From an uncultured Oscillospiraceae bacterium (GTDB lineage: Bacteria > Bacillota > Clostridia > Oscillospirales > Oscillospiraceae), in the NCBI GenBank assembly GCA_949878425.1, contig CATLAL010000003.1:84527-148526 (forward strand): a stretch of 64,000 nucleotides of DNA, in the 5' to 3' direction. Positions within the stretch are counted from its first letter, which is position 1; every line of letters begins with the position of its first letter. Of this stretch, positions 43,669-52,820 are shown in pieces. A program made the translations under genes and the position numbers. A model generated the notes under the pieces. It saw only the letters and a program-made list of their open reading frames with translations, searched no databases and was not told the DNA's origin.

Positions 43669-45945
43669 ATGCGGCGGCTTCTGCTGTGTGCCCTGCCCTT
43701 CGGCGCCGGGACGCTGCTGTGTCAGTACCTTCTGCCCCAGAGCTGGCGGGCCTGGAGCGCCGGCGGGGCGCTGCTGCTGGGCCTGGCGGTCTCCCTCGCC
43801 CTGAAGGGGCGCAGGCGGACGGCTCTTCGCATTGCCGCCGCCGGCCTCACCCTGGGGATTCTTTGGTTTTCCGGCTATGAGGCGCTCTTTCTGGAGCCGG
43901 CGGAGGCCTTGGCGGGGTCGGAGGCTTTGGTGACATTGGAGCTCACGGACTATCCCGAGGAGGCCGGCCATAACGTCCGCTGCACTGTCCGGGTGCTGGA
44001 GCCGGCCCTGCGGGGCCGGGCGGTCTATTACGGTGGCCGGGAGCTCATGGACCTGGAGCCGGGAAACCGGGTGACAACAGCGGCAAAGTTCTACAGCGCC
44101 GCCCACCCGGGCGGCGGGGACAGCGTCTACTTCACCTCCCAGGGGATTTTCTCCCGGCTGTACGGCAAGGGGGACCCGGAGATAGACCCGGGCAGCGCCG
44201 GTTCCCTCCGCTACCTGCCCCAGCGTCTGGCCAGGCGGCTGAAAGCCGCCGCCGCGGAGCTCTACAGTCCCCAGGCGGGAGGGCTCATTGTCTCCCTTCT
44301 CAGCGGGGAGCGCAATGTTATGCGGGCCCAAAGCCGGATCGATCTCCAGGAGTCGGGGCTCGCCCACATTACCGCCGTCTCCGGACTCCACTGCGGCTTT
44401 CTCATCGTTTTTCTCAGCCTGCTGGTCCTCCGCCGCCAGCGCCTGACCCTTCTTCTGGGGTATCCGGTGCTGATTGGCTACGTTGTGCTGGCCGGCTGCA
44501 CGCCCTCGGCGGTCCGGGCCTGCGTGATGACGGGCTTTGCCCTGCTGGCCCCGCTGCTGGGCCGGGAGAACGATCCGCCCACCTCCCTGTCCGCCGCCCT
44601 GCTGGCGCTTCTCCTCTTCAACCCCTTCTCCATCGCCTCTGTGAGCCTACAGATGTCCTTTGCCGCCGTGACAGGGCTGCTCCTGCCGGCCCGCAGGATT
44701 TACAGGGCCCTTAACCGCCACCGGCCCCGGCTGGGGCGGATCGGGCGGTCCGTGTGGAGCTTCTGCATCGGGACCCTGTCCGCCAGCCTGGGCGTCATGG
44801 TCCTCACCGTGCCCTTGAGCGCGGCGTATTTCGGGTCCCTCTCCCTGATCTCTCCGCTGTCCAACCTGCTGACGCTGTGGATGGCCCCGGCTCTCTTCGC
44901 CTCCGCCCTGGTGGTGACCGCCGCGACGGCGGTGTGTCCGGCCCTCGCGCCCCTGGCGGCGCTGCCGGAGCTTCTGGCCCAATACCTGCTGTGGGCGGCA
45001 AACGCCCTGGCCGGACTGCCGGGACACAGCCTCCGGTTTACCGGAACAGCGGCCTCCCTGTGGCTGGTTCTGGTGTACGTCATGCTGGCCGTCTGCGCCC
45101 TGAGCCGGGACAGGGGGCGCAAATACCTCTTTGCCGCAGTTCTCGCGGCGGTATGCCTGGCGGCGGCCCGGGCCTTTCCGGCCCTCTCCCTGGGGGACAG
45201 CGCGCTGACCGTGGTGGCGGTAGACGTGGGCCAGGGCGCGGCCACGCTGCTCCACGCCGGCGGCTCCACCGTCCTGGTGGACTGCGGCAGCCTCACCGGC
45301 GGCGCCGGCTCCGCCGTGGCGGACGTCATGGACACCTACGGCTGGAACCGGCTGGACGCCGCCGCTCTGACCCACTACCACCAGGACCACGCCGGAGGGC
45401 TGGAGGAGCTGCTGGCCCGGGTGGAGGTGGACCGGCTCCTGCTGCCCCAGCTGACGGAGAGTCCGGAGCAGGCCCCGCTCCAGGGGGAGGTCCTGGCCCT
45501 GGCGGAGGCAGGCGGCGTGCCGGTGACATACGTGGAGGAGCGGCTGGAGCTGGCGCTGGACGGCGCCCTTCTGACCGCGTACCCGCCCCTCTCCCAGGGA
45601 GACACCAACGAGGAGGGGCTGACCTTTCTGTGCACCGCCGGGGAGTTTGACCTGCTCATCACCGGCGACATGGGCGCGGACACGGAGCGCAGACTGGTGG
45701 AGACCTGGCCGCTGCCGGATATCGAGGTCCTGCTGGCGGGGCACCACGGGAGCAAATACTCCACCGCCCCGGAGCTGCTGGAGGCCCTCGCGCCGGAGGT
45801 TGGCGTCATCAGCGTGGGCGCGGGCAATACCTTCGGCCACCCCACCCCGGAGGCCATGGACCGCATGAGAAGCGCCGGTATGGATATCTACCGCACGGAC
45901 CAACAGGGGAATATCCTGATCCGGGTACATAGAAAGGATGGATAG
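43669..45945 (+). CDS. comEC: ComEC/Rec2 DNA-uptake channel
   Basis: A 758-residue membrane protein. After N-terminal helices and a soluble OB-like part, the competence domain includes HITAVSGLHCGFLIVFLSLL and AGCTPSAVRACVMTGFALLA. The C-terminal metallo-beta-lactamase domain begins VVAVDVGQGAATLLHAGG and has THYHQDHAGGLEELL for metal binding, a nuclease-type fold thought to degrade the non-transported strand. Length is normal for the full form. comEC and holA are neighbours in many Firmicutes; here two restriction-modification genes separate them. Confidence 0.95.
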   Translation: MRRLLLCALPFGAGTLLCQYLLPQSWRAWSAGGALLLGLAVSLALKGRRRTALRIAAAGLTLGILWFSGYEALFLEPAEALAGSEALVTLELTDYPEEAGHNVRCTVRVLEPALRGRAVYYGGRELMDLEPGNRVTTAAKFYSAAHPGGGDSVYFTSQGIFSRLYGKGDPEIDPGSAGSLRYLPQRLARRLKAAAAELYSPQAGGLIVSLLSGERNVMRAQSRIDLQESGLAHITAVSGLHCGFLIVFLSLLVLRRQRLTLLLGYPVLIGYVVLAGCTPSAVRACVMTGFALLAPLLGRENDPPTSLSAALLALLLFNPFSIASVSLQMSFAAVTGLLLPARRIYRALNRHRPRLGRIGRSVWSFCIGTLSASLGVMVLTVPLSAAYFGSLSLISPLSNLLTLWMAPALFASALVVTAATAVCPALAPLAALPELLAQYLLWAANALAGLPGHSLRFTGTAASLWLVLVYVMLAVCALSRDRGRKYLFAAVLAAVCLAAARAFPALSLGDSALTVVAVDVGQGAATLLHAGGSTVLVDCGSLTGGAGSAVADVMDTYGWNRLDAAALTHYHQDHAGGLEELLARVEVDRLLLPQLTESPEQAPLQGEVLALAEAGGVPVTYVEERLELALDGALLTAYPPLSQGDTNEEGLTFLCTAGEFDLLITGDMGADTERRLVETWPLPDIEVLLAGHHGSKYSTAPELLEALAPEVGVISVGAGNTFGHPTPEAMDRMRSAGMDIYRTDQQGNILIRVHRKDG

Positions 45946-45950
45946 CGCGT

Positions 45951-46622
45951 ATGACCGGCCACGGGCAGTATATCAGAGCGTCCCTGCTGGAAAAATTTGA
46001 ATTTCAAAGCTACGGCCACGCCCTGGAGATCCTCAGCCAGGCCTTTCCCGTCCAGTGGGACGAGCTCCAGACCTGTCTGGAGCGGCTGTCCATATCGGCG
46101 GACGAACTCCGGGCGGCGGGCGGCAACGAGACCGCCATCCCGAAGAAGTTCGACGATGTGCTCTATCCCCTGGGCTGGCGGGAAATACGGATCACGGGGG
46201 ATCTGACGGTCAAGCTCTACCCCAGACGGGCGAACCAGCGGGGGCGCTTCTCGGACGAGCCATTTGATCAGAAAACGATTACGGGGTATATCGACGGACA
46301 CAATATCGACTTCATCAAGGACAAGGTGGCCTTTGATCTGGAGTGGAACAGCAAGGACCAGACCTTTGACCGGGATCTGCTGGCCATGCGGACCTATTTT
46401 GACTGCGGCCTCATCGAGGTGGGCGTCATTGTTACCCGGGCGAGGGAGCTCAACGATATCTTCAAAGAAATTACGGATAAAAACGGGAGGCCGCTGCTGT
46501 CAAAATACGGCGCCAGCACCACCTGGATGGGCAAGCTGGAGTACCGGCTGAAATCCAGGCGGAACGGCGGGTGTCCCATCCTGGCCGTAGGCATCCGAAA
46601 GCCGTGTATAGAGGGGTATTAA
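45951..46622 (+). CDS. Type II restriction endonuclease, BglII/BstYI-like
   Basis: A 223-residue protein. The core IDGHNIDFIKDKVAFDLEWN followed by SKDQTFDRDLLAMRTYFDCG matches the catalytic region of the BglII/BstYI family (D...E-x-N/Q with SKDQTFDRDL). BglII cuts AGATCT and BstYI cuts RGATCY; the site of this enzyme is not known. It begins 5 bases after comEC and is followed 3 bases later by a methyltransferase gene. The frame is intact, so the enzyme may be active. Confidence 0.85.
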   Translation: MTGHGQYIRASLLEKFEFQSYGHALEILSQAFPVQWDELQTCLERLSISADELRAAGGNETAIPKKFDDVLYPLGWREIRITGDLTVKLYPRRANQRGRFSDEPFDQKTITGYIDGHNIDFIKDKVAFDLEWNSKDQTFDRDLLAMRTYFDCGLIEVGVIVTRARELNDIFKEITDKNGRPLLSKYGASTTWMGKLEYRLKSRRNGGCPILAVGIRKPCIEGY

Positions 46623-46625
46623 TCG

Positions 46626-47276
46626 ATGGAGCGCATAACGCAGACAGATTTGGAGCAGACCATAGCGGATTTCAGGGCCTATACCGCCGGCAAGCGGTAT
46701 CGGACGATCTACGCCGACCCGCCCTGGCAATTTCAGAACCGGACCGGAAAGGTGGCTCCGGAGCACAAGCGGCTGACCCGGTACGAGACCATGAAGCTGG
46801 AGGAAATCAAGCGGCTGCCGGTGGCGGAGGCCGCCGGCGACAGGTGCCACCTGTACCTGTGGGTTCCCAACGCCCTTTTGCCGGAGGGACTGGAGGTAAT
46901 GCAGGCCTGGGGATTTTCCTATAAAACCAACATCATTTGGGAGAAAGTGAGAAAGGACGGCATGCCAGACGGCAGAGGCGTAGGCTTCTACTTCCGAAAC
47001 GTCACGGAAATGCTCCTCTTCGGCATCAAGGGGGACAACAACCGGACCCTGGACCCGGGAAGGTCCCAGGTGAACCTGGTGCGCTCCATCAAGCGGGAGC
47101 ACTCCAGAAAGCCGGATGAATTTGTCTCCCTCATCGAGCGCTGCTCCCCCGCCCCCTACCTGGAGCTCTTTGCCCGGGGGGACCGGAGCGGCTGGGACAT
47201 GTGGGGCAACCAGGCGGCGGCGGACTACGAGCCCACCTGGAGCACCTACGCCAACCACACGGTTGCGGAGAAGTAG
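46626..47276 (+). CDS. MT-A70-family adenine-N6 methyltransferase
   Basis: A 216-residue methyltransferase with the catalytic DPPW in RTIYADPPWQFQNRTGKVAP, CHLYLWVPNALLPEGLEVMQ, and the SAM-site end SPAPYLELFARGDRSGWDMW. This family methylates adenine N6; in bacteria it commonly protects against a partner endonuclease. Pairing with the BglII-like gene is inferred from adjacency. GAGGGG precedes the ATG, and the stop is 2 bases before the holA start. Confidence 0.9.
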   Translation: MERITQTDLEQTIADFRAYTAGKRYRTIYADPPWQFQNRTGKVAPEHKRLTRYETMKLEEIKRLPVAEAAGDRCHLYLWVPNALLPEGLEVMQAWGFSYKTNIIWEKVRKDGMPDGRGVGFYFRNVTEMLLFGIKGDNNRTLDPGRSQVNLVRSIKREHSRKPDEFVSLIERCSPAPYLELFARGDRSGWDMWGNQAAADYEPTWSTYANHTVAEK

Positions 47277-47278
47277 AG

Positions 47279-48349
47279 ATGGCAGGAAAAAAGAGCGCCG
47301 GCGCTTCCGCCGGCTACGACAAGCTGCGCGCGGATCTGGCGGCAGACGCCCTGGGTACGGTCTATCTCTTCTACGGAGAGGAGAGCTACCTGCGGGAGTT
47401 CTACCTGGCGGAGATGCGGAAAAAGCTGGTCCCCCCGGGCTTTGAGGAGTTCAACTTTCATAAACTGGAGGGCAAGGCTCTCACCGCCCAGCTGCTGGCG
47501 GAGACAGCGGAGGCTATGCCCATGCTGTCCCAGCGAACCATGGTCCAGGTGGTGGACTGGGACGTGTACAAGCTGAATGAGGAGCAGCGAAACGCCCTCA
47601 TCGCCCTGCTGGAGGACTTTCCCCCCTACTGCTGCCTGGTGCTGGTCTACGACCAGCTGGAGTACAAGCCCAACAAGACCTATAAGAAGCTCTATGCCGC
47701 CCTGGAGAAGTACGCCCAGACGGTAAAATTCCAGGAGCAGAGCCGGGGCGAGCTGCTCAAATGGGTGGCCCGGCGGTTCAAGGCCGCCTCCCATACCATC
47801 GACGCGCCCACGGCAGAGCACCTGCTCTTCACCTGCGGCAGCCTCATGAACGGACTCATTCCGGAGATCGAGAAGATCTCCGCCTACGCCAAAAAGGAGC
47901 GAATTACCAAGGCTGACATCGACGCGGTGGCCGCGCCGGTGCTGGAGGCCCAGGTGTTCGAGATGACCGGAGCCGTCTCCAGGGGGAACTTCGACCGGGC
48001 GGCGGAGGTGCTGGGCTCCCTGCTGAAGCTCCAGGAGGAGCCCTTTCTGCTGCTGGCCCTCATGGGCAAGGAGCTGCGCAAGCTCCACACCGCCCGTATC
48101 GCGCTGGACACGGGCCGGGACAAGTTCTGGCTCATGGAGCGGTGGAACATGCGCTCCGACTACCCGGCCCGGCTGCTGCTGGAGAACGCGGGGCGGGTGA
48201 GCCGGGCGTGGTGCGCCATGGCGGTGCGGCGGTGCTATGAGACGGATCTGCGCATCAAGAGCGTCAGCGGCGCGGACGGCGCGGAGGACCTGAAGCTGCT
48301 CCTCATGGAGCTGGCCCAGGCCGGCCGGACCGGGAAAGGAGGCATATGA
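47279..48349 (+). CDS. holA: DNA polymerase III subunit delta
   Basis: A 356-residue clamp-loader subunit. AAA+-like N-terminal domain (TVYLFYGEESYLREFYLAEM), LVLVYDQLEYKPNKTYKKLY, and a collar domain toward the end with LKLLLMELA. It opens the beta clamp for PolC. The ATG at 47279 directly follows the methyltransferase stop. It overlaps the following gene at ATATGATG. Confidence 0.93.
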   Translation: MAGKKSAGASAGYDKLRADLAADALGTVYLFYGEESYLREFYLAEMRKKLVPPGFEEFNFHKLEGKALTAQLLAETAEAMPMLSQRTMVQVVDWDVYKLNEEQRNALIALLEDFPPYCCLVLVYDQLEYKPNKTYKKLYAALEKYAQTVKFQEQSRGELLKWVARRFKAASHTIDAPTAEHLLFTCGSLMNGLIPEIEKISAYAKKERITKADIDAVAAPVLEAQVFEMTGAVSRGNFDRAAEVLGSLLKLQEEPFLLLALMGKELRKLHTARIALDTGRDKFWLMERWNMRSDYPARLLLENAGRVSRAWCAMAVRRCYETDLRIKSVSGADGAEDLKLLLMELAQAGRTGKGGI

Positions 48350-49197
48350 TGTCCCGCATTACCCTACAGGAGCTGCCCTGTCCCTCCGCGCTCCTCCCCC
48401 GCCTCGACCATCGGGAGGCGGACGCCGAATTTCTCCGCTGCGCGGCGGCGGCGGACGGCACGTTCTACGCCGTCCGCGCCGGAGGGGAAGCCGTGGGGCT
48501 GGCCCAGGCGGAGCCGGGCTGGCTCTACCTCTATATCTTCCCGGAGCACCGCCGCAGGGGTTACGCCTCCGGGGCGGTCCCCCTGCTGGAGCGGCTTCCC
48601 CGTATGGCGGAGGAGGCGGAGCTCTCCACCTGCTGGAACAGCGCCGCCGGGACGGCCCTGGCGGCGTCCTGCGGGTACAGGAAAAAATTTTCCTCGGACT
48701 GCATGGTCTACTCCGGTTCCCCCTTTCCTTCGGAGGATCTGCCCATCCGGGGCTACCGGGACGCCGACTACCCCGCCGCCCACGCCCTGACCGCCCTGGC
48801 CTTCCACCGGATGCGCCTGAGCACCGGGTCCTTTCCGGACTCCGTGCCGGAGGCGGAGAGCGGCGAGATGCGCCGGCACTGGGCGGACACCGCCGGGGAG
48901 CGGCTGGTCTATGAGCTGGACGGCAAACTCGTCGGGTACGCCCACATGGAGGGCGCGGAGCTGGACTGCGTAGCCGTGGAGCCGGAGCGCCAGGGGGCCG
49001 GAATCGGGCGGGGCCTGGTCCGGCACGCGGTCAACGGCATCCTCTCCGCCGGGCACGACGGGGTCTTTCTCTACTGCGTGGCGGGGAACCGCCGGGCCCG
49101 CCGCCTCTATGACGGCCTGGGCTTCCGGACGGTATACCGGAACGACTACGGCGTGAAATCGCTCAAGCAGGAGGAGAGCCATGCGGCGCATTCGTGA
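48346..49197 (+). CDS. GNAT acetyltransferase, two GNAT-like domains
   Basis: A 283-residue protein. The first half has LYIFPEHRRRGYASGAVPLL, and the second half has CVAVEPERQGAGIGRGLVRH. Both are acetyl-CoA pyrophosphate loops (Q/RxxGxG/A), so it is a tandem GNAT. The second loop is canonical (RQGAGIG); the first (RRRGYAS) is looser. Two adjacent ATGs (48346 and 48349) are possible starts; the second has better spacing to GGAGG. The substrate is unknown. Confidence 0.82.
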   Translation: MMSRITLQELPCPSALLPRLDHREADAEFLRCAAAADGTFYAVRAGGEAVGLAQAEPGWLYLYIFPEHRRRGYASGAVPLLERLPRMAEEAELSTCWNSAAGTALAASCGYRKKFSSDCMVYSGSPFPSEDLPIRGYRDADYPAAHALTALAFHRMRLSTGSFPDSVPEAESGEMRRHWADTAGERLVYELDGKLVGYAHMEGAELDCVAVEPERQGAGIGRGLVRHAVNGILSAGHDGVFLYCVAGNRRARRLYDGLGFRTVYRNDYGVKSLKQEESHAAHS

Positions 49198-49795
49198 GGT
49201 GATCGTGGTGGAGGGCCGCTACGACAAGAACGCCCTCAAGCAGGCGGTGGACGCCACGGTGGTGGAGACGAAGGGCTTCGGCGTGTTCAGCGACCGGGAG
49301 CGGCTGGCGCTGCTCAGGCGGCTGGCGGCGGAGCGGGGGCTGATCCTGCTCACAGACAGCGACGGCGCCGGCTTTGTCATCCGGAACTTTTTAAAGGGGG
49401 CCATCCCCAAATCCCAGCTCAAGCAGGCCTACATCCCGGACCGGTACGGCAAGGAGCGCCGGAAGGCCGCCCCAGGAAAGGAGGGCAAGCTGGGGGTGGA
49501 GGGAATGCCGCCCCAGGTGCTGCTGGAGGCGCTGGAGCGGGCGGGGGCCACGTTTTTGGAGGACTCCGGTGGCCGGGAGAGGCCGAAGCTCACCAAGGCG
49601 GACTTCTACGCCCTGGGCCTCACCGGCGGGGCCGGCAGCGCCGCCCGGCGCGCGGCGCTGCTCAAGCGGCTGGACCTTCCGGAGCGCATGACTGCCAACG
49701 CCCTATTGGAGGCGGTGAACCTTCTCTACACCAGAGAGGAATTTTTAAAGGAGGCGGGCTATGACGAATCTGGAGCGGATCGCGCCCCTCTTTGA
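49181..49795 (+). CDS. rnmV: Ribonuclease M5 (5S rRNA maturase)
   Basis: A 204-residue protein with an N-terminal TOPRIM domain: REVIVVEGRYDKNALKQAVD holds the glutamate, and GLILLTDSDGAGFVIRNFLK holds the DxD pair. The C-terminal part (MPPQVLLEALERAGATFLED) is typical of RNase M5, which trims 5S rRNA precursors in Firmicutes. It overlaps both neighbours (17 and 35 bases). Confidence 0.92.
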   Translation: MRRIREVIVVEGRYDKNALKQAVDATVVETKGFGVFSDRERLALLRRLAAERGLILLTDSDGAGFVIRNFLKGAIPKSQLKQAYIPDRYGKERRKAAPGKEGKLGVEGMPPQVLLEALERAGATFLEDSGGRERPKLTKADFYALGLTGGAGSAARRAALLKRLDLPERMTANALLEAVNLLYTREEFLKEAGYDESGADRAPL

Positions 49796-50549
49796 GGGGT
49801 GGGAGGAGACCATGGTCTGGTCCTGCCTCCAGGGCGTCATGGGCCGGGCCGCGTGGAACGGGGCGGGCACTGCGGCCATGATTGCCAGCGGAGACTTCTG
49901 CTTTCTGGCCGGAGAGCCGGACGAGGACCTGCTCCGGCGGGCCGGTGGCCCCATCCTGGTGCCCCGGACGGCGGACTGGCGCCCCCTCATTGAGGCGGTA
50001 TTCGCTGACCGGGCGGTTTTGGAGACCCGCTACGCCATCCGGAAGGAGGGGGACATCTTTGACCGGGAGAGGCTTCGCGGGTTCGCCGCAGCCCTGCCGG
50101 CGGGATACCGGCTGCGGCAGATCGACGAGGCGCTGGTCCCGGCGCTGCTGGCGGAGAGCTGGTCCAGGGACCTCTGCTCCGCCTTTGAGAGCCCGGCGGA
50201 CTGCTGCCGGCGGGGCCTGGGCTTTGTGGCGCTGGAGGGGGACGTCCCCGTGGCGGGAGCGGGGTCCTACTGCGTCTACCGGGGCGGCATTGAGATCGAG
50301 ATCGACACCCGGCCGGACCGCCGCCGCCGGGGCTTGGCCGCGGCCTGCGGCGCTAAGCTGATCCTCGCCTGCCTGGAGCGGGGCCTCTACCCCAGCTGGG
50401 ACGCCTGCGACCTGCGCAGCGTCTCCCTGGCGGAGAAGCTGGGCTACCACAGAGGCAGTCCCTATCCGGTGTATTGGGTGGGCAAGGGACAAGGCCCGGG
50501 AAAAAATTTCCCCGGCGCTGTCCCCAAAGAGCCAGGTTTTGACATATAA
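49761..50549 (+). CDS. GNAT-family acetyltransferase
   Basis: A 262-residue protein whose C-terminal half has IEIEIDTRPDRRRRGLAAAC, the acetyl-CoA loop, followed by LYPSWDACDLRSVSLAEKLG, a segment typical of the PF12746-type GNAT group. The N-terminal half is a diverged GNAT-like domain. The start overlaps rnmV by 35 bases in another frame and has AAGGAGG upstream. Substrate unknown. Confidence 0.82.
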   Translation: MTNLERIAPLFEGWEETMVWSCLQGVMGRAAWNGAGTAAMIASGDFCFLAGEPDEDLLRRAGGPILVPRTADWRPLIEAVFADRAVLETRYAIRKEGDIFDRERLRGFAAALPAGYRLRQIDEALVPALLAESWSRDLCSAFESPADCCRRGLGFVALEGDVPVAGAGSYCVYRGGIEIEIDTRPDRRRRGLAAACGAKLILACLERGLYPSWDACDLRSVSLAEKLGYHRGSPYPVYWVGKGQGPGKNFPGAVPKEPGFDI

Positions 50550-50624
50550 CTATGGACCGGCGGCACGGAAGCCCCAGCCGCTGGTCCTCTATCTTAAAAT
50601 ACAGAAAGGGAGAAACAGATTCGT

Positions 50625-51458
50625 ATGCCGGAAAACAACACACTTTACGCCATCCTGATCGTTGCTGTCATCGGACTTGCCATCTTTATCTACATACAGC
50701 TTCGTGAACGGAAGAACAAAGCCCTGGCGGAGACAGGGGCGGACAAGGCCCATCTCAAGCAGGTGGTGGAAAAGCTCCTGCCCGGCGAAATGGGCTACCG
50801 TACCCTCTACGGCCACTGGGAGGACGTGCAGCACATGGGCCGCACCACCCGCACCACCTACTACAGCTACGCCCTGGCCTTTGACGCGGAGCGGCTGTGG
50901 ATCGCGCCCCTGAAATTCCAGCAGGGGAGCATCCTGCCCGCCCAGCCCGTGCTCGTTACCCGGGAGGATCTGGGTCGGGCCGACACCGATGTCACCACGG
51001 CCAAGGACGGCGGCATCCGCCGGATAAACGTGGTTCTCTACGACAAGTCGGGCAAGGAGATCGTCCGCTTCAACGCCGACGCAGAAAACCTGCGGGAGGA
51101 CCGCTTCCACCACGTCAATATCCTCCAGGAGGAGGAGTGCGGCCACTTCGCCCGGTTTATGAATACCCTATCCGGCCAGGTCCTCCAGGAAAACCAGGAC
51201 CTGGTGGAGCGCATGAAGGCCGAGGCAAACGCCGGCAGCGGCAAGACCGCCACAATCCTGGCCGTTATCGGCATCTTTGTGGGATGCCTGCTGCCCATCT
51301 GCGGCATCGCTCTGGGCGTTATCGGCCTTCTCATGGCCCCCAAGCCCAAGGAAACCCTGGGCAAAAGTACGAGGCCCAGAATTCTGTGCATGGTGACCAT
51401 CGCCCTGTCCATCCTGGCCGCTATTTTCCAGGCGCTCATAGCCGCGGGCATTATTTAG
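50625..51458 (+). CDS. Membrane protein of unknown function
   Basis: A 277-residue protein with one N-terminal helix (residues 8-26), a soluble middle of about 170 residues rich in beta strands (YYSYALAFDAERLWIAPLKF resembles a PH/GRAM-like or DUF-type sensor), and two C-terminal helices (about 210-240 and 253-275). AAAGGGAG precedes the ATG. A GSGKT string before the second helix is not a Walker A motif, since the first glycine is missing. It is the first of three unrecognised membrane proteins on this strand. Confidence 0.7.
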   Translation: MPENNTLYAILIVAVIGLAIFIYIQLRERKNKALAETGADKAHLKQVVEKLLPGEMGYRTLYGHWEDVQHMGRTTRTTYYSYALAFDAERLWIAPLKFQQGSILPAQPVLVTREDLGRADTDVTTAKDGGIRRINVVLYDKSGKEIVRFNADAENLREDRFHHVNILQEEECGHFARFMNTLSGQVLQENQDLVERMKAEANAGSGKTATILAVIGIFVGCLLPICGIALGVIGLLMAPKPKETLGKSTRPRILCMVTIALSILAAIFQALIAAGII

Positions 51459-51654
51459 CGGGGGCGAGCGGCGCTCGCCCGCTTCTATAGTGACTACAGT
51501 TAAAACCCGGTAAAGTTTAGGGCCGCCGGACCGGTCGTTGACGCCGTAGGCGGAAATGACGGTCCCAAAAGGGCTATGCTCGCGTCATTGGGCCGCGCAG
51601 AGCGCGCCCACGGGACGGAGCCCAACACTCTTACTCGTTCCCAACTGCGGGTAC

Positions 51655-51737
51655 TATAAGGGAAGATTTGCGGTATCGCAGGGGCGGGCGCTGCCCGCCC
51701 CTGCCAGCGAATGCCATCTATTTTGAAAATCGGTATA
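51655..51737. repeat. MITE-like palindromic element, copy c (diverged)
   Basis: TATAAGGGAAGATTTGCGG at the left, GCAGGGGCGGGCGCTGCCCG in the middle, and CCATCTATTTTGAAAATCGG then TATA at the right, matching copies a and b with a shorter left arm (83 bp). The rest of the 51459-51797 gap has a GC-rich inverted repeat at about 51458-51480 just after the preceding gene and nothing else. Confidence 0.7.
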
Positions 51738-51797
51738 GGCGGACGGCCAACGCGCCGTTCCCTGAGAGAAAACTGAGAGACTGAGGAGGAATCGGGT

Positions 51798-52811
51798 ATG
51801 AACGAGACCATTGATTTTCTGGCGCTCCTGCCGGACGAGTCGGTGCTGCGCCGGACCAAGGGCGCCTGCTGGGGCATGCCGGGCCACTCCGGGCGAAAGC
51901 TGGCGGGAGAAATCACTGTTACAGACCGGCGGATCATCTTTGAGGGACAGGGCTCCGTGGCCGCCTGGCGGCCCGCCTTCTCCCTGCCCTACGGGGAGAT
52001 TTCGGACGCGGAGACCTGCACGGTGGGCTTCCTCTCCCCTACCGGGCTGCGGCTCTTTGTCCGGCAGGGCGGGTACTATGAGATTTCCCTGAAAAACCGC
52101 GGGGAGCTCCTCTCCCTGCTGGACAGCCGCATCCCCGCCCAGCGCCCCCGGCGCAAGCCCCTGCCCAAGGAGCTTATCCGCATTCTGATCTGCGCCGCCA
52201 TCGCCGGTCTGCTGCTCTTCTGGAGCGCCGGAGACACCCTGGCCTCCCTGCGGCCGGCCAGGGACTTTGAGAATCTGCTCAACGGCGAGGCCGCTATGGG
52301 GGACCGGATTCACGGCACCGTGCTCTACGCCCTGGACTACTTCGCCACAGAGCAGACCTGGACCGAGTACGACAATGGCGGACGCAGCCCCAAGAAAACC
52401 AGCGCCTACTACTACATCATCCCCGCCGGCGACGGCTACGCGGCCATCAAGATATCCGCCGCCAACGCCAACAGCATGGCGCGGCTCTCCAACGAGACCT
52501 ACGACTACCTGAGGGGCGGCGAAGCGCCCACCGCCAGCGTGCCCTTTGACGGCCGGATCAAGTCCCTGGAGAAGGAGGAGCCGGATCTCGTCTCCTACTA
52601 CCGGGACGCCCTGGAGGAGTTCGGCTACTCCGGCTCGGAGATCGACGCCATGGGCCAGCCCATGCTGCTGATTCCCAGAGCCTATGGCACTATCCGGGCC
52701 TTCTGCGCCGTGGGCGCGGCGCTGGCGCTTCTGGACGTATTTTTCATCACCAGGGCCTTCCGTCCGGCCAGGACAAAAAAGCAAAAGGGAGCCTCTGGGG
52801 AAAAGGAGTGA
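51798..52811 (+). CDS. Membrane protein with N-terminal PH/GRAM-like domain, unknown
   Basis: A 337-residue protein. Residues 1-110 look like a GRAM/PH-type beta domain (GEITVTDRRIIFEGQGSVAA, then LRLFVRQGGYYEISLKNRGE). One helix lies near 128-145 and another near 295-315, with an extracytoplasmic loop of about 150 residues between (YALDYFATEQTWTEYDNGG). GAGGAGGAA precedes the ATG. It lies 9 bases before the next gene, so the two are probably one unit. No function is recognised. Confidence 0.72.
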   Translation: MNETIDFLALLPDESVLRRTKGACWGMPGHSGRKLAGEITVTDRRIIFEGQGSVAAWRPAFSLPYGEISDAETCTVGFLSPTGLRLFVRQGGYYEISLKNRGELLSLLDSRIPAQRPRRKPLPKELIRILICAAIAGLLLFWSAGDTLASLRPARDFENLLNGEAAMGDRIHGTVLYALDYFATEQTWTEYDNGGRSPKKTSAYYYIIPAGDGYAAIKISAANANSMARLSNETYDYLRGGEAPTASVPFDGRIKSLEKEEPDLVSYYRDALEEFGYSGSEIDAMGQPMLLIPRAYGTIRAFCAVGAALALLDVFFITRAFRPARTKKQKGASGEKE

Positions 52812-52820
52812 GAAAAAGCC

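Noticed and set aside
51228..51260. Walker A motif (GSGKT) in the 277-residue membrane protein
   Set aside because: The first glycine of GxxxxGKT is missing, there is no Walker B, and a membrane helix follows at once.
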